A DNA stretch of 64,000 nucleotides from Betaproteobacteria bacterium (GTDB lineage: Bacteria; Pseudomonadota; Gammaproteobacteria; Burkholderiales; Usitatibacteraceae): the NCBI GenBank assembly GCA_016720855.1, contig JADKJU010000001.1:1233501-1297500 (forward strand). Reading direction: 5' to 3'. Below the pieces are notes generated by a model. It ran no database searches. It was not told the origin of the DNA and saw only the letters and a program-made list of their open reading frames with translations. A program made the position numbers and the translations under genes. Numbering within the stretch: the first letter of the stretch is position 1; each line of letters begins with the position of its first letter. Below, piece after piece: positions 16,947-26,243 of the stretch.

Positions 16947-19556
16947 TCACGCGCGGGCCAGTTTCGCGAGCGCCTCGTCGCAATGCTTGAGGGCGTCCCT
17001 GATCTCGTCGTCCGCGCCCTTGACGAACTTGCTGTCCAGCTTCTCCGCGCGCAGCTGGTCGACGAAGGCGACCGCATCGGCCAGCAGCGACCGGGCTTCG
17101 GTGAGCATCGCGAGCTGCCTGCCCCGGTCCGGGGCCGCGCGGCCGGCGGAACCGAGCAGCGCGGCTCCAACCAGGGCCTTTGCTTCCGCACTGGCGCCAC
17201 GCCAGTCGCGGGTCTTCTGGGTGTCCTCGGGAATTCGCGCGGCCACGGCGAGTGCTTCGCGGCCAAACCGGACGGTGCGGGGGTGGTCACCCATGCGGTA
17301 CGCGATCAGGGCGGCGGTATTCAGCGCACCGAGGTGGCCCATCGCAGGCGCGACGTTCTTCGGGTCGCGCGCGACGAGTTCCGCGCCACGGTCGACAGCC
17401 TCGGCGATGGTCCGATCCGCTTCCAGAAGCTGGCCGGACTGGGATAGCGCCACGGAAAGCTGCGTGAGGTACGACTGCTCGGTTTCGGCCATCTTCCGGT
17501 CATTCGGGTTCGCGGCCATGACTCCCCGGATCAACACGAGGACCTTGCGGTAGTACTCGACACCCTCCATTGCAGCCGCGGGTCGACCGCTGGACGACAG
17601 CACCTTGCCGGCGCGCTCGTAGGTCAGGATGAGATTGTCGCGCACGGTGGCATCGCCCGGCGCCTCTCGTGCCAGTGACTCGAGGATCGAGATCGACCTG
17701 CGGATCACGGCCTCGACTTCCTGACTCGGGCCGCGCAGGAGCTTGCCGAGGAGCGCCTGCTCGCTGAGCGTCGAGGCCGAACGAGCGCGGTCGCCGGGGG
17801 TTGCGCCGGGCAGGGCCGCGGCCCGCTCGGCAAGCACGACAGCGGAAGCGATTTCCGCTTCCCAGCGGGAATCGTCTTTCATGAAATAGGCCTTCGCGAG
17901 GTTGTAGCTGAGGTTCCAGTGTTCCCGAACCGAGTTGATGTCGTCCGGCCGCAGGGCATCGAGCGCGACGAACAGGCGCCTGCCCTTCTCGAAATTGCCG
18001 ATTGCCGCCGACAGATCGCCCGTATTGGCGCCTCCCGGCAGGCCCTGGACATCGCCGATCTTGCGATAGGCGGCTGCCAGCTCGAACATGAGCGCCGGGT
18101 CGTTGCCGGCTTCCGCCTGCAGCGCATCGAGATAGTCGAGAGAGGTCTTCACCAGCATCTCGCGCGCCTTGAGCGAGCCGGGCAGGTTCTCGATCTCCGC
18201 ATTCACGTCGAAGATGAATGCGTTGGCGAGTTTCCTCACGCTGGTGAAGTGCCGTTCGGCGCGCGCCTTTTCCACCACGGCCACTCGCCGCTCGTGTTCG
18301 GCCATCACCAGGCCCACCGCCATCGTCACGATCACCGTTGCGGCCATGGCGATGGGCAGCCGGTGGCGGACGGCGAAGCGGCCCGCAAGATAGCGCCATG
18401 TGCCCGCCCGCGCCTTGACCGGCCGGCGATCGAGGTGGCGCGCGATGTCCTCGTCGAACAGCTCGACGGAGGCATAGCGCGCCGCCGGATCGCGCCGCAG
18501 TGCCTTGAGGATGATCGCGTCCAGGTCGCCCGCCACGGCCCGCGCGAGTTGCCGGCTCGAGGCAAGGCCGCGTTCGAGCGCGGATGCCATGGCGAGCGGG
18601 AGGCTCGAGGCAACCGCGATCTCCTCCTGGAGCAGCATCACGTCGGTGAGCGGCTTGCCTTCACGCAGTGCGCGATAAGGCGCTTCGCCCGTGACCAGTT
18701 CGTGGAGGATGACGCCCAGCGAGTAGATGTCGGTGGCAGTGGTGACGGCGCCTTCGGCCACCTGCTCGGGCGCGGCGTAGCGAAGGGTCATCACGCGCCC
18801 GCCCAGGCGCGTGAGGTCGCGCCGTGCGCCGGTGTCCGCGACCGTCTCATCCTCCACCAATTTTGCGATGCCGAAATCGAGCAGCTTCACCTGGCCGGAA
18901 GCGTCGATGAGGATGTTGGCAGGCTTGAGGTCGCGGTGCACGACGAGGTGACGATGCGCATGCGAGACGGCGGAAAGCACCTGCCGAAGCAGGGCCAGCC
19001 GCGCGGCGATGGGCAGCTTGAGCGCGGCCACCTGCTTGTCGAGGGCCTCGCCCGCCACGTATTCCATGGCGAGGTACGGCTGGCCCGACTCGCTCACGCC
19101 GGCGTCGTAGAGGCGCGCGATGTTGGGGTGCGCCAGCTTGGCGAGGATGTCGCGCTCGCGCTGGAAGCGCTCGGCGCGAATCTCGTTGGCCTCCAGGGAG
19201 GAGGGAAGCTTGAGCGCCACTTGCCGGGTAACACGGCCGTCCGCCTGCTCGGCGAGCCACACCTCGCCCATGCCGCCCCGGCCTATCGGGCGCACCAGCC
19301 GGAAAGGACCGACCCGGTCGCCCTCTGCGAACGCGCTGGACGGCGCCGGCAGGGGAGCAAGCTGGGGCACCGTCTCCATCTCCCGATCGCGCTCCGCCCG
19401 TTCGTGCGTCGCGAGCATCCGTGCAAGGATCGGCGCCTCTTCCGGGTGGCTCGTGCGCAGGCCCTCGAGCCAGGCGCCCCGCTCGGCCCCGGTCATGTCG
19501 AGGGCGGCTGTCAGCAGCGGGTCGATCTTCTTCCAGGTCTCGGGCGAGATCTTCAT
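16947..19556 (-). CDS. Membrane-anchored Ser/Thr protein kinase with TPR-like C-terminus
   Basis: 869 aa. The kinase domain covers about residues 83-345: glycine loop IGRGGMGEVW, lysine K116 (VALKL), HRDLKPAN (H207, D209), DFG at 227 and an APE-type AAPEQ motif. A single transmembrane helix follows near residue 400 (LPIAMAATVIVTMAVGLVMA). The remaining 450 residues are helical with repeated 30-40 residue units like tetratricopeptides. This PknB-type layout places the kinase in the cytoplasm and the repeats outside the membrane. I chose the ATG at 19556; the frame stays open far upstream but that stretch is shadow of the sigma-factor gene. The ECF sigma gene lies 77 bases upstream on the same strand. 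Confidence 0.9.
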   Translation of the reverse strand: MKISPETWKKIDPLLTAALDMTGAERGAWLEGLRTSHPEEAPILARMLATHERAERDREMETVPQLAPLPAPSSAFAEGDRVGPFRLVRPIGRGGMGEVWLAEQADGRVTRQVALKLPSSLEANEIRAERFQRERDILAKLAHPNIARLYDAGVSESGQPYLAMEYVAGEALDKQVAALKLPIAARLALLRQVLSAVSHAHRHLVVHRDLKPANILIDASGQVKLLDFGIAKLVEDETVADTGARRDLTRLGGRVMTLRYAAPEQVAEGAVTTATDIYSLGVILHELVTGEAPYRALREGKPLTDVMLLQEEIAVASSLPLAMASALERGLASSRQLARAVAGDLDAIILKALRRDPAARYASVELFDEDIARHLDRRPVKARAGTWRYLAGRFAVRHRLPIAMAATVIVTMAVGLVMAEHERRVAVVEKARAERHFTSVRKLANAFIFDVNAEIENLPGSLKAREMLVKTSLDYLDALQAEAGNDPALMFELAAAYRKIGDVQGLPGGANTGDLSAAIGNFEKGRRLFVALDALRPDDINSVREHWNLSYNLAKAYFMKDDSRWEAEIASAVVLAERAAALPGATPGDRARSASTLSEQALLGKLLRGPSQEVEAVIRRSISILESLAREAPGDATVRDNLILTYERAGKVLSSSGRPAAAMEGVEYYRKVLVLIRGVMAANPNDRKMAETEQSYLTQLSVALSQSGQLLEADRTIAEAVDRGAELVARDPKNVAPAMGHLGALNTAALIAYRMGDHPRTVRFGREALAVAARIPEDTQKTRDWRGASAEAKALVGAALLGSAGRAAPDRGRQLAMLTEARSLLADAVAFVDQLRAEKLDSKFVKGADDEIRDALKHCDEALAKLARA

Positions 19557-19633
19557 CGGGCGGGGAACGGCGCGAAAAGCGGCAGTTGCCGGATTGAACG
19601 GATCGCGCCCGGAAAAGCGGCCACCGCGCCCAC

Positions 19634-20185
19634 TCAGTCGCCGATGAGGGAAAGCAGGAGCGCGCGAGCCTTGGTCCACTCCCGGCGGACCGTGCGCTCC
19701 GAAATGCCCATCGCCTCGGCGATCTCCAGCTCCGTCAGGCCGCCGAAGAAGCGCATCTCCACCAGGCGGGCGAGCCCCTCGTCGAGCTTCGCAAGGTCTT
19801 CGAGCGCTTGTCCCACCGTCTCGACGTCCACGGAGGGCGCAATGCCTTCGCCAGCCGCCGTGTCGAGCGTCACCACCTGGAGATCGCCGCCCCGGCGAAG
19901 CGCGCGCTGCTCCCGGACGAGGTCTATCACGATGCTGCGCAGCACCCGCGAGGCGTAGGCGAGAAACTGGAGCCGGCTGCCGAACTCGAGGCCCTGGCCG
20001 CCGGCCAGCTTGAGGTAGCTGTCGTGCACGAGCGCCGTCGTCTGCATGGTGCCCTGCAGGCCGCTGCCGCGCAGGCGCGCCCGGGCGATGCGCTTGAGTT
20101 CCGGATAATGCGACTCGAACGCCTTGTCGAGCGCGGCACTGTCCTGCAAGGTGAGGCGCCCGAGGGCGGTCGAGACTTCGCTCAT
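19634..20185 (-). CDS. ECF sigma factor (sigma70_ECF, TIGR02999-like)
   Basis: 183 aa. The sigma-2 region has LKRIARARLRGSG, ALVHDSYLKLAGG and FLAYASRVLRSIVIDLVREQ. The sigma-4 helix-turn-helix is LTELEIAEAMGISERTVRREWTKARALLL. This is the ECF group that commonly neighbours Ser/Thr kinase genes and has no ordinary anti-sigma partner; phosphorylation by the adjacent kinase is a reasonable but unproven mode of control. ATG at 20185. Confidence 0.9.
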   Translation of the reverse strand: MSEVSTALGRLTLQDSAALDKAFESHYPELKRIARARLRGSGLQGTMQTTALVHDSYLKLAGGQGLEFGSRLQFLAYASRVLRSIVIDLVREQRALRRGGDLQVVTLDTAAGEGIAPSVDVETVGQALEDLAKLDEGLARLVEMRFFGGLTELEIAEAMGISERTVRREWTKARALLLSLIGD

Positions 20186-20373
20186 CGCGGAGCCCGGGAA
20201 GTCGACGATGTCTGGAACCTAGCCGATCGTCCCGCGATTGTCCAACCACCACCCCGGGATGCTCACATCCGGCAACCCGGGACCGTGCCGGGGTTGAAGC
20301 CCGGACAGGCCGTGCGAAACAGGCTGCCCTGGCAGGCGCCGCCTGGCTGCGGCGCCGCGCCCCCTGCTCGAGC

Positions 20374-21168
20374 CTAGTCGGCGCGGAACACGCCGCTGAA
20401 ATCGCCGTCCTCGGTACAGCCTCCCGCATAGGTGGCCAAGAATCGTCCGGTGATGCCGACCGCGTTCGCATCGATCGCCGAGAAGCTGACCGACCCGCTT
20501 GCCCCATTGGCGCACGACACGATCGACCCGTCGAAGCCGCCCACGCTGCCGCTCTGCACATACGTGCCCGATGCGGAGCAGGCGGCGCCGCCCGACGGCT
20601 GCATCGAAATCCGCATCGTCGACCCGGAGAGCGACACGGTGAACGGCATCAGCGATTCGTAGCGGGCGGCGCCGCTCGCGCACCCGGTCCGGGTGACCGC
20701 GATCCCGCCGAGATACTGGCCGGTCAGAAAGGTGTTGGTCTTCCAGGTCTGCCTCGTGAGGGACTTGTTCACGCTAGTCCCGTTGATCGTGTAGGCGAGG
20801 TTCGCCGTCGTGGTCGTGATGTGGGTGAACGTGACGGTCCCCACCTGCGAGACGACCACGGCACTCGGATTGAACGGCCCGCCCAGCCAGGGACCACTCG
20901 TCTGGTAGAGCGGCCCGTTGTAGATGCGGCCGCCGGCGCCCTCGCTCTGGACCTGCGTGGACGGCCCCACCAGCCAGAGCGGCTGCTCGTTCTGCCCGTA
21001 GACGAAGAAGGTGAGGAACAGGATGCCTCCCTGCTCCACCACGTTGACGCCCCAGCCCGACTCACTCGAATTCCACCACAGGTCGCTCGCTCCTCCCGCC
21101 CGGACGGGCGAAGCGTACATGACCATGAAGACAAGAACCGCTGCCAAGCCCTTGAGGAATGCGTTCAT
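20374..21168 (-). CDS. Exported protein of unknown function with a WWN..ESGWG domain
   Basis: 264 aa with a clear signal peptide (KGLAAVLVFMVMYASPVRAG). The mature start DLWWNSSESGWGVNVVEQGG and FVYGQNEQPLWLVG is a pattern I have seen in many exported proteins of betaproteobacteria and xanthomonads; I know of no function. The rest is rich in Ser, Thr and Gly and predicted beta. Four cysteines in the C-terminal half could form disulfides. It lies 188 bases upstream of the ECF sigma gene on the same strand, so it may be a member or target of that unit. Confidence 0.75.
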   Translation of the reverse strand: MNAFLKGLAAVLVFMVMYASPVRAGGASDLWWNSSESGWGVNVVEQGGILFLTFFVYGQNEQPLWLVGPSTQVQSEGAGGRIYNGPLYQTSGPWLGGPFNPSAVVVSQVGTVTFTHITTTTANLAYTINGTSVNKSLTRQTWKTNTFLTGQYLGGIAVTRTGCASGAARYESLMPFTVSLSGSTMRISMQPSGGAACSASGTYVQSGSVGGFDGSIVSCANGASGSVSFSAIDANAVGITGRFLATYAGGCTEDGDFSGVFRAD

Positions 21169-21456
21169 GGAAAACTCCTTGAGTTGTCTGAAACATTGCC
21201 GGTGACATCGTCACGAGACGCCGGGAAATCGCGCCGCGTCCATACCGTTTACGGGAAGACGCGTTACGCGAGCGTGACGGCCAGGGGAAGCCCCATTGGC
21301 CGGATTGCGGTTCAGGCAAGCTGTGGCGGTACTCCTGCGCCTCGACGAGCGCCCGGAATGTCCGCGCTGGCCAGGCACCTGCTGCGCCCTTCGAGTACGA
21401 TTCCCCCGACCCACGGCTAGCAATTCCACGACCGACATCAACCCATCCCAACCTCG

Positions 21457-23265
21457 ATGCCCCGCATCACGCCCGCCACCGTCGTCTGCCTCGCCCTGTC
21501 GGTCGCGCTGCCGGCCGCCTCCCAGTCCGACCCGCGCAAGGTCGTCCGCACCGCCTACCCCAGCGCCGAATCGAAACTCGACCCCGCCGCGGAATCCGAC
21601 GAAGCCTCGATCAGCATCTCGCACGCGATCTTCGATCCGCTACTCGAGTACGACTTCCTGGCCCGTCCCGCGAAACTCGTGGGCAACACCGGATCGCTCC
21701 CGGAGATCGCCGACGGCGGCGCCACGTTCACGTTGCACGTGAAGCCCGGCATCTTCTTCGCGCCCGACCCCGCGTTCGGCGGCAAGCCGCGCGAACTCAC
21801 CGCGCACGACTACGTGTACTCGATCAAGCGCCTCTTCGATCCGAAGCTCCGGAGCCAGTGGCTTTTCCTCGTCGAGGGCAAGATCGCGGGTGCCGACGCC
21901 CTCATGAAGGAGGCGAAGGCGAGCGGGCGCTTCGATTTCGACAAGCCGATCGAGGGGCTCCAGGCGCTCGATCGCTACACGCTGCGCATCCGGCTCGCGA
22001 ATCCCGACTGGTCGTTCCCGTACGTGCTCGCGATGCCCGCCACCTCCGCGTTGGCTCGCGAGGTGGTGGAACATTACGGCCAGGACATCGCGCACCATCC
22101 CGTCGGCACCGGCCCCTACCGCATCGCCGAGTGGGTGAAGGGGTCGCGCGTCGTTCTCGAGGCGAACCCCGGCTATCGCGAGGAGATCTTCGACGGCGAC
22201 CCCGGCCCGGACGAGGTGAGCCGCGCCATCCACGCACGACTGAAGGGCATGCGGCTGCCGCTCGTGGGGCGCATCGAGATCCACACCATAGACGAGGCGC
22301 AACCGCGCTGGCTTGCGTTCCTCAACGGCGAGCACGACTACATCCGCCCGCTGCCCGAGGAGTTCGCCAACATCGCGCTGCCCGGCGGCAGGCTCGCGCC
22401 CATCTTCGCGAAGAAAGGGCTCTACGTGACGCCCGACGAGATCGCGTACACCACGTACACGACCTTCAACACCGCGCCCGTGATCGACGGCAAGCCCAAC
22501 GTGCTGGGCGGCTACACGCCGGAGAAGGTGGCGCTGCGCCGCGCGATCGCGATGGGCTTTCGCCTCGACGAGCAGGTCGCGATCCTGGACAAGGGCCAGT
22601 CCGTGCCCGCGCACACCCTGCTTCCGCCGGCCGTGTCGGGGCACGACCCGAACTTCCGCAGCACCTTGCAGGAGTACAACCCGGCGAAGGCCAAGGCGCT
22701 GCTGGACCTCTACGGCTACGTGGACCGCGACGGCGACGGCTACCGCGAGATGCCGGACGGCTCGCCCCTTTCCTTCGACCACGCCTCCTATCCCACGCTG
22801 CGCGAGCGCCAGCGCAATGAATTGTGGAAGAAGTCCATGGACGCGATCGGCATCCGCGTCACGTTCGGGAAGGTGGAGAAGCTCACGGACCTTCGCAAGC
22901 AGGCGCAGCTCGGGCGTGTGCAGTCCTTCAGCTACGGCTGGATCGCCGATTCCCCGGACGGGGAGAACTTCCTGCAACTGCTCTACAAGGGCTCGATCGG
23001 CCAGGTGAACTACGCGATGTTCGACCTTCCCGAATACAACTCGCTCTACGAACAGGTGAAGCGCATGCGCGATTCGCCGGAGCGCAACCGGCTCATCGGA
23101 CGCATGGTGAAGCTGGTCATCGTCTACGCGCCGTGGCACATCGAGACCTTCAAGACGCAGAACATCCTCGTCCAGCCCTGGCTCCTGGGGTACAAGAAGC
23201 ACCCCTTCGCGAACGAGCCCTGGAAATACCTCGACGTCGATCTCGCGCGCCGGCCGGGTCCGTGA
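21457..23265 (+). CDS. ABC transporter substrate-binding protein, family 5 (peptide type)
   Basis: 602 aa with a Sec signal (MPRITPATVVCLALSVALPAASQ). The SBP_bac_5 fold is recognisable: DPRKVVRTAYPSAESKLDP, the domain LTAHDYVYSIKRLFDPKL, VGTGPYRIAEWVKGSRVVLEANP, and the C-terminal NILVQPWLLGYKKHP. It would bind peptides or similar solutes in the periplasm. No permease or ATPase genes are adjacent; the next gene, 17 bases on, is gspC. The orphan position means its transporter is elsewhere or it serves another role. Confidence 0.9.
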   Translation: MPRITPATVVCLALSVALPAASQSDPRKVVRTAYPSAESKLDPAAESDEASISISHAIFDPLLEYDFLARPAKLVGNTGSLPEIADGGATFTLHVKPGIFFAPDPAFGGKPRELTAHDYVYSIKRLFDPKLRSQWLFLVEGKIAGADALMKEAKASGRFDFDKPIEGLQALDRYTLRIRLANPDWSFPYVLAMPATSALAREVVEHYGQDIAHHPVGTGPYRIAEWVKGSRVVLEANPGYREEIFDGDPGPDEVSRAIHARLKGMRLPLVGRIEIHTIDEAQPRWLAFLNGEHDYIRPLPEEFANIALPGGRLAPIFAKKGLYVTPDEIAYTTYTTFNTAPVIDGKPNVLGGYTPEKVALRRAIAMGFRLDEQVAILDKGQSVPAHTLLPPAVSGHDPNFRSTLQEYNPAKAKALLDLYGYVDRDGDGYREMPDGSPLSFDHASYPTLRERQRNELWKKSMDAIGIRVTFGKVEKLTDLRKQAQLGRVQSFSYGWIADSPDGENFLQLLYKGSIGQVNYAMFDLPEYNSLYEQVKRMRDSPERNRLIGRMVKLVIVYAPWHIETFKTQNILVQPWLLGYKKHPFANEPWKYLDVDLARRPGP

Positions 23266-23282
23266 GGCCCTATCATCCGTCC

Positions 23283-24095
23283 ATGGCCGCCCTGCCCGCT
23301 GACTCTTCGCCTCCCACGAGCCGCTTCGGCACGCTGGTGACGGTGGCGCTCGTGCTGGCGCTGGCGTGGGTGCTGGCCAGGTGGACCTGGGTTTTCATGG
23401 CGCCGCCGCAGGCGACTTCCGCTGCCCCGACGGCGGGCGGCGTCGATCTGGCGGCGGTGGCGCGCCTCTTCGGAGGCGGCGTGCCTGCGGGAACAACCAC
23501 CCCGGCGGGGACCTCGTCGGGACTGCGACTCAAGGGCGTGATCGCGCCCACACCCGCCACCATCGGCTCGGCGGTGTTCAACACGGGCGGCAAGGACATC
23601 GCGGTGAACCTGGGCGGCGAGGTGCAGGCGGGCGTGAAGCTCGTCGCGGTCGAGCCCGATCACGCGATCGTTTCCCGCGGCGGGGTACGCGAACGCATCG
23701 ATCTCGACACGCGCATGGCCGCGGTGCCGAGGGCGGTGGCCGGGAAGTCGGCCGGGTTCCGGCTGCCGGTGTCCCGCAATGCCTCGAACGCATTCGTCTT
23801 CTCGCGCAAGGATCTCGACGACGCCCTCAAGGACCCCGGCCAGTTGAGCTACCTCGGCCGGATCGGCGTGCCCCGGGGCGGCGGCGTCCGGCTGGACGAG
23901 GCGCCACCGGGAAGCCTCGCCTCGCGCCTGGGGCTGCAGCCCGGCGACGTCATCAAGAAGGTGAACGGCCAGGCCGTCGCTTCCGCCGGCGACCTCGCGC
24001 GCCTGTACCAGCAGTTCGCCACCACTTCCCTCGTCCGGGCCGAGGTCCAGCGCGGCACCGCCTCCGTCCAGCTCACCTACACCATCAATCCGTAA
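23283..24095 (+). CDS. gspC: Type II secretion system inner-membrane protein GspC
   Basis: 270 aa. A single transmembrane helix near the N-terminus (LVTVALVLALAWVLARW) is followed by the HR domain (LRLKGVIAPTPATIGSAVF) that contacts the secretin. A C-terminal PDZ-like domain follows (GSLASRLGLQPGDVIKKVNG). GspC links the inner-membrane platform with GspD. ATG at 23283, 17 bases after the SBP gene. Its TAA stop at 24093 is the first base triplet of a palindromic element. Confidence 0.92.
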   Translation: MAALPADSSPPTSRFGTLVTVALVLALAWVLARWTWVFMAPPQATSAAPTAGGVDLAAVARLFGGGVPAGTTTPAGTSSGLRLKGVIAPTPATIGSAVFNTGGKDIAVNLGGEVQAGVKLVAVEPDHAIVSRGGVRERIDLDTRMAAVPRAVAGKSAGFRLPVSRNASNAFVFSRKDLDDALKDPGQLSYLGRIGVPRGGGVRLDEAPPGSLASRLGLQPGDVIKKVNGQAVASAGDLARLYQQFATTSLVRAEVQRGTASVQLTYTINP

Positions 24096-24142
24096 AAAGG
24101 GGACAGACCCCTTTTTCGAAAAGGGGTCTGTCCCCTTTATTT
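24093..24142. repeat. GGGGTCTGTCCCC palindromic element, copy 3
   Basis: Two head-to-head 25-base arms (24093-24117 and 24118-24142) with no loop, each holding GGGGACAGACCCC or its complement between A/T runs. It fills the gap between gspC and gspD and provides the gspC stop codon. It could act as an internal attenuator or as an mRNA-stabilising hairpin. Confidence 0.9.
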
Positions 24143-24179
24143 GAAGTCCCTCTGTGAAAATTGCGGGAATGGGCGCAAA

Positions 24180-26243
24180 ATGCCCGTTAAATCAATGAGG
24201 AAGCCTGATTTCGTGACGCGATTTCTAGGATTTGCGGCGCTGGCCGCGATCGTCGCTTTTTCCACGGCCCGCGCGGCCGAGGAGGAGAAGGTCACGCTCA
24301 ATTTCGTGAACGCGGACATCGTCTCCGTCATCAAGGCGGTGGGCGGCCACACGGGCAGGAACTTCATCCTCGATCCGCGCGTGACGGGCACGGTGAACAT
24401 CGTCTCCGACAAGCCGGTCCCGAAAGACCTCCTCTACCCGATGCTGCTCTCGGTTCTGCGCACGCAGGGCTACGCCGCGGTCGAGGGCAACGGGTTCGTG
24501 AAGATCGTCCCCGAGGCGGAGGGAAAGACCGGCGCGAGCCCCGTGGGCGAGGCCGCGGCCCATGTCCCCGGCGACCGCATCATCACGCGCGTGTTCCTCC
24601 TGCAGAACGAGTCGGCTCTGCAACTCGTGCCCGTGCTGCGCCCCCTGGTCACGGCCAACAACTTCGTCGCGGCCTACCCCAACAACAACGCGATCGTCAT
24701 CACCGACTACGCGGAGAACGTGAAACGCATCGAGTCGATCATCCGCGCGATCGACCAGCCCAGCGGCGGCGACGTGCAGGTGCTGCAGCTGGAGCACGCC
24801 TCGGCCGTCGACGTCGCGCAGACGATCAGGGGCGTGATCCCGGAGACCAACGCCAACCCGTCGTCACCGGGCGCGCCGGCCAAGGCCGCCATCTCCGTGG
24901 ACCCGCGCACCAACAGCCTGCTCATCCGCGGCGACAACCCGGCGCTCCTCACGCGCATCAAGGCGCTGGCCGCCAGCCTCGACACGCCCGGCGCGGGCGC
25001 GGGCAACATCCACGTGGTCTACCTGCGCAATGCGGAGGCCGCGAAAATCGCCGATACGCTGCGCGGCCTGCTTTCCGGCGCGGAGGCGACGCGCTCCTCC
25101 ACCTCGGTGGCCGCGTCGACGGGCGGCGCATCCGCGAACCCTGCCACCGGAACGGCAACCACCACCTCCGTCACCGTCGCCCCGGCCTCGATCATCCAGG
25201 CCTACGGGCCGACCAACTCCATCATCATCGTGGCGCCCGAACCCGTGTACCGCAGCCTTCGCGGGGTGATCGACAAGCTCGACGCGCGCCGCGCGCAGGT
25301 ATTCGTCGAGGCACTCATCGTCGAGGTCTCCACCGGCCTCGCCGCGGAATTCGGCGTGCAGTGGCAGTCGGCCCGCAACGTGGGCAATGGCCAGTCGGTC
25401 TTCGGCGGCACCAATTTCAACACGGGCGTGGCCGGGGGAGCGGGCACGAACATCATCGGCGCGGCGCTGGACCCGCGCACCCTGGGCGGGGGCTTGAACC
25501 TCGGCCTCATCAACGGGGTGCTCACCATTCCCGGCACGGACATCCAGGTGCTGAACCTGCAGGTGCTCGCGCGGGCGCTGGAGGCGGATTCGGGAGCGAA
25601 CGTGCTCTCCACGCCCAACGTCCTTACGCTCGACAACGAGGAGGCGAAGATCATCGTCGGCCAGAACGTCCCGTTCATCACGGGGAGCTACACGCCCGTC
25701 GCCGGCAGCGCCACCAACCCCTTCCAGACCATCGAGCGCAAGGACATCGGCCTCACGCTGAGGGTCACGCCGCAGGTGGCGGAAGCCGGCGCGGTGAAGC
25801 TCAAGATCTTCCAGGAAGTCTCCAGCGTCACGCGCGAGGCGCAGCTCGTGAAGTCGGCCGACATCATCACCAACAAGCGCTCGCTCGAATCCACCGTGCT
25901 GGTGGACGACGGCCAGATCGTGGTCCTCGGCGGCCTCATCCAGGACGACCAGCAGGCCTCCGTCGAGAAGGTGCCGCTGCTGGGCGACATCCCGTGGTTG
26001 GGCAGCCTCTTCAAGTACGAGTCGCGCAACCGCAAGCGCACCAACCTCATGGTGTTCCTGCGCCCGGTGGTGCTGAAGGACGAGAAGGCCGCGGCCGCGA
26101 TCACCTCGGACCGCTACGAGTACATCCGCAATCTGCAGCGCGGCATGACCCTGCCCCCGAACGTGCTGCTGCCCGAAGCGAAGGCCAGGGAGCTGCCGCC
26201 GATCGACTCGACGACCCCCGGCAAGCCGCTGCTGCCGCAATGA
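24180..26243 (+). CDS. gspD: Type II secretion system secretin GspD
   Basis: 687 aa from the ATG at 24180. It has a signal peptide (FVTRFLGFAALAAIVAFSTARA), the N0 domain (VTLNFVNADIVSVIKAVGGH), three N-domain repeats (for example ADTLRGLLSGAEA) and the secretin domain with VPLLGDIPWLGSLFKYESRN and LMVFLRPVVL near the C-terminus. It forms the outer-membrane channel of the system. Alternative starts in frame are an ATG at 24195 and a TTG at 24141; the region before 24180 is repeat sequence, so the longest version is unlikely. The stop overlaps gspE (ATGA). Confidence 0.95.
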   Translation: MPVKSMRKPDFVTRFLGFAALAAIVAFSTARAAEEEKVTLNFVNADIVSVIKAVGGHTGRNFILDPRVTGTVNIVSDKPVPKDLLYPMLLSVLRTQGYAAVEGNGFVKIVPEAEGKTGASPVGEAAAHVPGDRIITRVFLLQNESALQLVPVLRPLVTANNFVAAYPNNNAIVITDYAENVKRIESIIRAIDQPSGGDVQVLQLEHASAVDVAQTIRGVIPETNANPSSPGAPAKAAISVDPRTNSLLIRGDNPALLTRIKALAASLDTPGAGAGNIHVVYLRNAEAAKIADTLRGLLSGAEATRSSTSVAASTGGASANPATGTATTTSVTVAPASIIQAYGPTNSIIIVAPEPVYRSLRGVIDKLDARRAQVFVEALIVEVSTGLAAEFGVQWQSARNVGNGQSVFGGTNFNTGVAGGAGTNIIGAALDPRTLGGGLNLGLINGVLTIPGTDIQVLNLQVLARALEADSGANVLSTPNVLTLDNEEAKIIVGQNVPFITGSYTPVAGSATNPFQTIERKDIGLTLRVTPQVAEAGAVKLKIFQEVSSVTREAQLVKSADIITNKRSLESTVLVDDGQIVVLGGLIQDDQQASVEKVPLLGDIPWLGSLFKYESRNRKRTNLMVFLRPVVLKDEKAAAAITSDRYEYIRNLQRGMTLPPNVLLPEAKARELPPIDSTTPGKPLLPQ

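Noticed and set aside
19557..20561. A 1204-aa kinase frame extending upstream through the sigma-factor gene
   Set aside because: The extra 335 residues overlap the well-supported ECF sigma gene in another frame and are Arg/Ala-rich; the kinase ATG at 19556 fits the family.
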